Below are positions 61,314-64,000 of a stretch of 64,000 nucleotides of DNA, piece by piece (the stretch's first letter is position 1; the number at the start of each line of letters is the position of its first letter). This DNA comes from Leadbetterella lacustris. Its GTDB lineage: Bacteria > Bacteroidota > Bacteroidia > Cytophagales > Spirosomataceae. Position numbers and translations under genes: made by a program. Below the pieces are notes generated by a model. The model was not told where the DNA came from and ran no database searches. It saw nothing but the letters and a program-made list of their open reading frames with translations. The stretch is from assembly GCA_965234335.1 (NCBI GenBank), contig OZ248435.1, forward strand, positions 62,001-126,000, read 5' to 3'.

Positions 61314-62135
61314 CTACTCCCAGTATTTTATTTCATACATCTCTAAGTTTTTGTAATCTACTTTTGGGGTAGTGGCAACGTAATTTAAATAATAGTGACT
61401 GGGTCCAAACACACCATATTTGCTCGGCAATACGGCTGCCATGAAGTATTTTGTCAAAAACAAAGATTCATGCTCTATTTGTAAAAAAAATGGATTTATA
61501 TCGTTGGTATTTCGACAGAAATTCGGTCTGAAATAGTTTTTCATTTCAGATTTTGTCTGCTGTGTTTTGTATTTTACAAGTACGGCTTTCGCCAAGTGTA
61601 GTAGGTGTAAGACTACGTAAAACCAATGTATAGCATATAATAGGGCGTTTTGAAGATTATATCTACTTTTTATAATGGCTTCTTTATCAGTCACTTTGTC
61701 TACTTTTGGTTTTGTATTCAAAAACTCTAAGCCAACCAATAAATCTACTTCAAAGAGGAGTCTAGCTTTTATTTTTTCGTCAACTTTGTGTTGGCAGGTG
61801 CCCAAATGATCGGCCTAAGCTTCAATTGTGAAATTGTAAAACCCTATTTTTTCTACTAAAAGCTGGCCACTAAGTATATTATTACCTTGGCCAAATATTG
61901 GAGTTTCATTGCAGTTTTGGCCTTTTTGGTGCTTGCTTCATAGTCTTTGATACAAGTAGTCGTTCCCGTTTATCAATACATCGTCTGAAATACCAATTTT
62001 TTGTCCAACAATAGTTTTGGTAACATATTGAAGGGCATTTAGTTCTGGTTTATTTTTTTCTATTACCACTCTGGTTTTTCCATCGGAGGATAGGTTTATA
62101 TTAATTTTTGTTGTAGGTTTAATATCGCCGCCCAA
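61314..62135 (-). pseudogene. gene broken by two in-frame stops, unknown family
   Basis: One minus-strand frame runs from about 62135 to TAA/TAG 61314 and is interrupted only by a TGA (just below 61940) and a TAG (about 61816). All three pieces have coding character: an N-terminal part (TKININLSSDGKTRVVIEKN), a middle part (NETPIFGQGNNILSG) and a 163-residue C-terminal part with a hydrophobic stretch (ALLYAIHWFYVVLHLLHLAK) and an aromatic tail. The frame has no convincing ATG at the top, so the 5' end may be missing too. Family not recognised. Confidence 0.55.
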
Positions 62136-62250
62136 AAATATTACTTATGTTGAAAATTGGGATTTATTTTAACAAATATTTTGCACTTTTGTCATGTTAA
62201 TTCGTGACGGATACGTTTTATTTTTTCGGAAACATTAATTTTAAATTACT

Positions 62251-62937
62251 ATGAAACAACTGATTGTATTGTTTTTGCTTCTAAATATTTCGGCAAATGC
62301 CCAAACTCTTAAAGGTTCTTGGCAAAATACCGACAAGGAAACTACAACTACTATTATAGCTACGGATAATTACTTAACAGTGAATGTATATGACTTCCGA
62401 GGTAAAAAGTTCTTAGAATCATGGGGTGGAAAATATATCATAGGGGCTACCAATGAGGCTTTTATAGAGATTGAGTTTCATTCTCAGAATCCAGATATTG
62501 TGAATTCTTCACAATCGTACAATGTAAATCTTAAGAAGAAGAATCTCGAATTCAATGATAAGAAGTTTCAAAAGCTTGATTTTGCTAAAGAAAATGCACT
62601 TTCAGGTCTTTGGAGAATAACTGCAAGGGCTAATGAAAAAGGCGAAATGTCAGAGATGAAACCTGGTCCAAGAAAAACCTTGAAAATTATGTCTGGTGGC
62701 TATTTTCAGTGGTTTGCCATCAATACACAAACTCGTGAATTCTCGGGAACGGGTGGGGGTAGATACATGTTGGTCAATGGAAAATATACGGAAAAAATTG
62801 AGTTTTTCTCCCGCGACAACAACAGGGTAGGGGCCGAATTAAGTTTTGAGGCAGAAGTGAAAGACAAAGAGTGGATTCACTCTGGTAAAAGCTCAAAAGG
62901 AGATCCGATAAAAGAAATTTGGACGTTACAGAATTAA
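62251..62937 (+). CDS. secreted hypothetical protein (lipocalin-like beta fold)
   Basis: 228 residues. Signal peptide (LFLLLNISANAQ). Two similar beta-rich halves begin with LKGSWQNTDKETTTTIIATD and LSGLWRITARANEKGEMSEM, suggesting a duplicated lipocalin-like unit with a G-x-W start. Conserved blocks GGYFQWFAINTQTREFSGTG and KGDPIKEIW recur in Bacteroidota secreted proteins of unknown role. Its end overlaps the stop of the convergent membrane gene. Confidence 0.75.
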   Translation: MKQLIVLFLLLNISANAQTLKGSWQNTDKETTTTIIATDNYLTVNVYDFRGKKFLESWGGKYIIGATNEAFIEIEFHSQNPDIVNSSQSYNVNLKKKNLEFNDKKFQKLDFAKENALSGLWRITARANEKGEMSEMKPGPRKTLKIMSGGYFQWFAINTQTREFSGTGGGRYMLVNGKYTEKIEFFSRDNNRVGAELSFEAEVKDKEWIHSGKSSKGDPIKEIWTLQN

Positions 62938-64000
62938 ATTAGAACGTAAATGCCTTTTTCCGCAGTGTTGTATTTGGCCCCAAGTTCGGGTATATTTTTG
63001 AATATGGCCGGAATTACGTTTTCACGATCAATAATTACCTCCGGCATGTCTTTTTTGAAGTTGTTGTAAATATTGGATAGACTTAAATAATTATTAGGAT
63101 TTTCGAAGTCTTTTTTTGCCAGACTCCAACTTAAGTATCCAGTAGCCATTGCATTGGTTTTGTAGGCATCTATGTGTTGACCCGTTACAAAAATCCTTTT
63201 GCCTTGGTATTGTGGTTTAAGATTGGACTCTATTACTCTGTAGTTGGCCAAACCATTTTGGAAAATGCCCAAAAAAGGTTTCGCTCCAGTAATGGATACA
63301 AGCATGGTAAGCATAAAAAATAGCAGGAATAGGATTTCAGGAATCAGCATTTTTTTGGCGTGAATGAAAAAACCAGCACAAAAGAACGCCAAAGGAGCAA
63401 TCATGTAAATCATATTAGATGGCGTATATTGTCCGGAAACAAAAAACGAAATCAAGGAGAAAATAGCAGTGACAATAATCATTTGGTGGGAACGGTTCTG
63501 AAAACTGTTGTATCGCTGTCCCCTAAGTACACGGATGATTCCAAAAAAACCTACTGCCATAGGCAAAACAAATGACCCGAGAATGTCTCTCAGGCTAAGT
63601 AAAGTAAAGTCAAATGAATAACTTAAATGAAACAACCAGACGTCGTTGAAATATTCGGCTTGGTCGTTGAAATAAAAATAAAGATACACGAAGAATATAG
63701 GCATAATGAACCCCAAGATAACCATGAATGTCTGTCGGAGGTTAACACTAGTGTATAGAAAAAGTACCAAAACTGCCCAAGCCAAAAGTATAAAACTCGG
63801 AAGATGAAACAAGGTAGCAATGCCCAAAAACAAACCTGCCTCGAAAACATCATCGCCTACACCTTCTCTTTTTTCTATTTGTCTCAGTGTGGAGTTTAGG
63901 GCCATCAAAACAAATGTGTTAGCCAAAAGGGCAGGTGAGAGTTTTAAGAAGTCAAATGAGGCATTGATTAATACCAGAAAAATAAGGCCCGGAATATAGT
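62934..64000 (-). CDS. DUF6427 family polytopic membrane protein, 5' end outside window
   Basis: The frame is open to the window's right edge: beyond the internal ATG at 63926 it continues upstream as IPGLIFLVLINASFDFLKLS, so the gene is partial (about 354 residues seen). Multiple transmembrane segments (for example FLGIATLFHLPSFILLAWAV, SLISFFVSGQYTPSNMIYMI) and a soluble C-terminal part (EVIIDRENVIPAIFKNIPEL). Matches the Bacteroidota DUF6427 family, a glycosyltransferase-C-like membrane protein of unknown role. Confidence 0.75.
   Translation of the reverse strand, partial: YIPGLIFLVLINASFDFLKLSPALLANTFVLMALNSTLRQIEKREGVGDDVFEAGLFLGIATLFHLPSFILLAWAVLVLFLYTSVNLRQTFMVILGFIMPIFFVYLYFYFNDQAEYFNDVWLFHLSYSFDFTLLSLRDILGSFVLPMAVGFFGIIRVLRGQRYNSFQNRSHQMIIVTAIFSLISFFVSGQYTPSNMIYMIAPLAFFCAGFFIHAKKMLIPEILFLLFFMLTMLVSITGAKPFLGIFQNGLANYRVIESNLKPQYQGKRIFVTGQHIDAYKTNAMATGYLSWSLAKKDFENPNNYLSLSNIYNNFKKDMPEVIIDRENVIPAIFKNIPELGAKYNTAEKGIYVLI

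Noticed and set aside
1..64000. tRNA, rRNA or riboswitch genes
   Set aside because: I looked for cloverleaf-like segments and conserved rRNA or riboswitch cores in the intergenic regions and recognised none; a tRNAscan or Infernal run would settle it.

Overview
The window is an AT-rich chromosome segment from a Bacteroidota bacterium, most likely of the Cytophagales. That placement is my inference from several gene families: a type IX secretion (T9SS) cargo protein with a gliding-motility-type (CHU_C) C-terminal domain, a PorP/SprF porin-like protein, two TPR/PD40 (OmpA-family) proteins, HemJ, a CotH-like protein with a type A sorting tail, a GH109 enzyme, a DUF6427 membrane protein, and promoters with the TAnnTTTG -7 element. 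I see no rRNA, tRNA or CRISPR array.

Positions 1-3.7 kb form a decayed accessory zone. It holds a heme-oxygenase-fold DUF3050 protein, one copy of a dispersed ~228-bp repeat, a broken ParE-type toxin with its antitoxin, and a decayed duplicate of the 5' end of the large adhesin gene that follows. From 3.7 to 12 kb lie a Crp/Fnr regulator and a T9SS cassette: a 1577-residue CHU_C protein with a 98% identical internal duplication, a PorP/SprF protein, and a TPR/PD40 partner that has lost its OmpA domain.

From 12.7 to 14.9 kb sits a compact signalling set: a LytTR response regulator, a single HPt-like protein and a stand-alone receiver. By alignment, all three lack the residue that normally carries the phosphoryl group (Asp to Gly, His to Arg, Asp to Asn). 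From 15.8 to 16.5 kb two adjacent tandem arrays share a period of exactly 21 nt. Next come the second copy of the 228-bp repeat, a frameshifted small gene, and an IS91-type element that pairs a tyrosine recombinase with a Y-transposase whose zinc finger carries a 15-nt insertion. A NERD-domain gene bracketed by inverted repeats and a VapBC-like module with a frameshifted toxin follow, up to about 21.4 kb.

From 22 to 64 kb the sequence is dense and ordinary core genome. First comes a carbohydrate-related group: PQQ sugar dehydrogenase, FAD oxidoreductase, PhyH-type oxygenase, FHS sugar transporter and M1 peptidase. Then come tRNA-modification genes (miaA, tcdA), trxB, an intact OmpA-family paralogue, hemJ, a CotH-like protein, and a DUF433/DUF5615 toxin-antitoxin pair next to a Uma2 nuclease. 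After these are tatD, a von Willebrand lipoprotein, a MobA-like nucleotidyltransferase, a lipid A acyltransferase, dnaE, rpmI-rplT, a sialate-esterase-like T9SS protein, dnaK, folE-queD, a GH109 enzyme, an SDR, and lipoproteins or secreted proteins of unknown role. Many genes are separated by clear stem-loop terminators.
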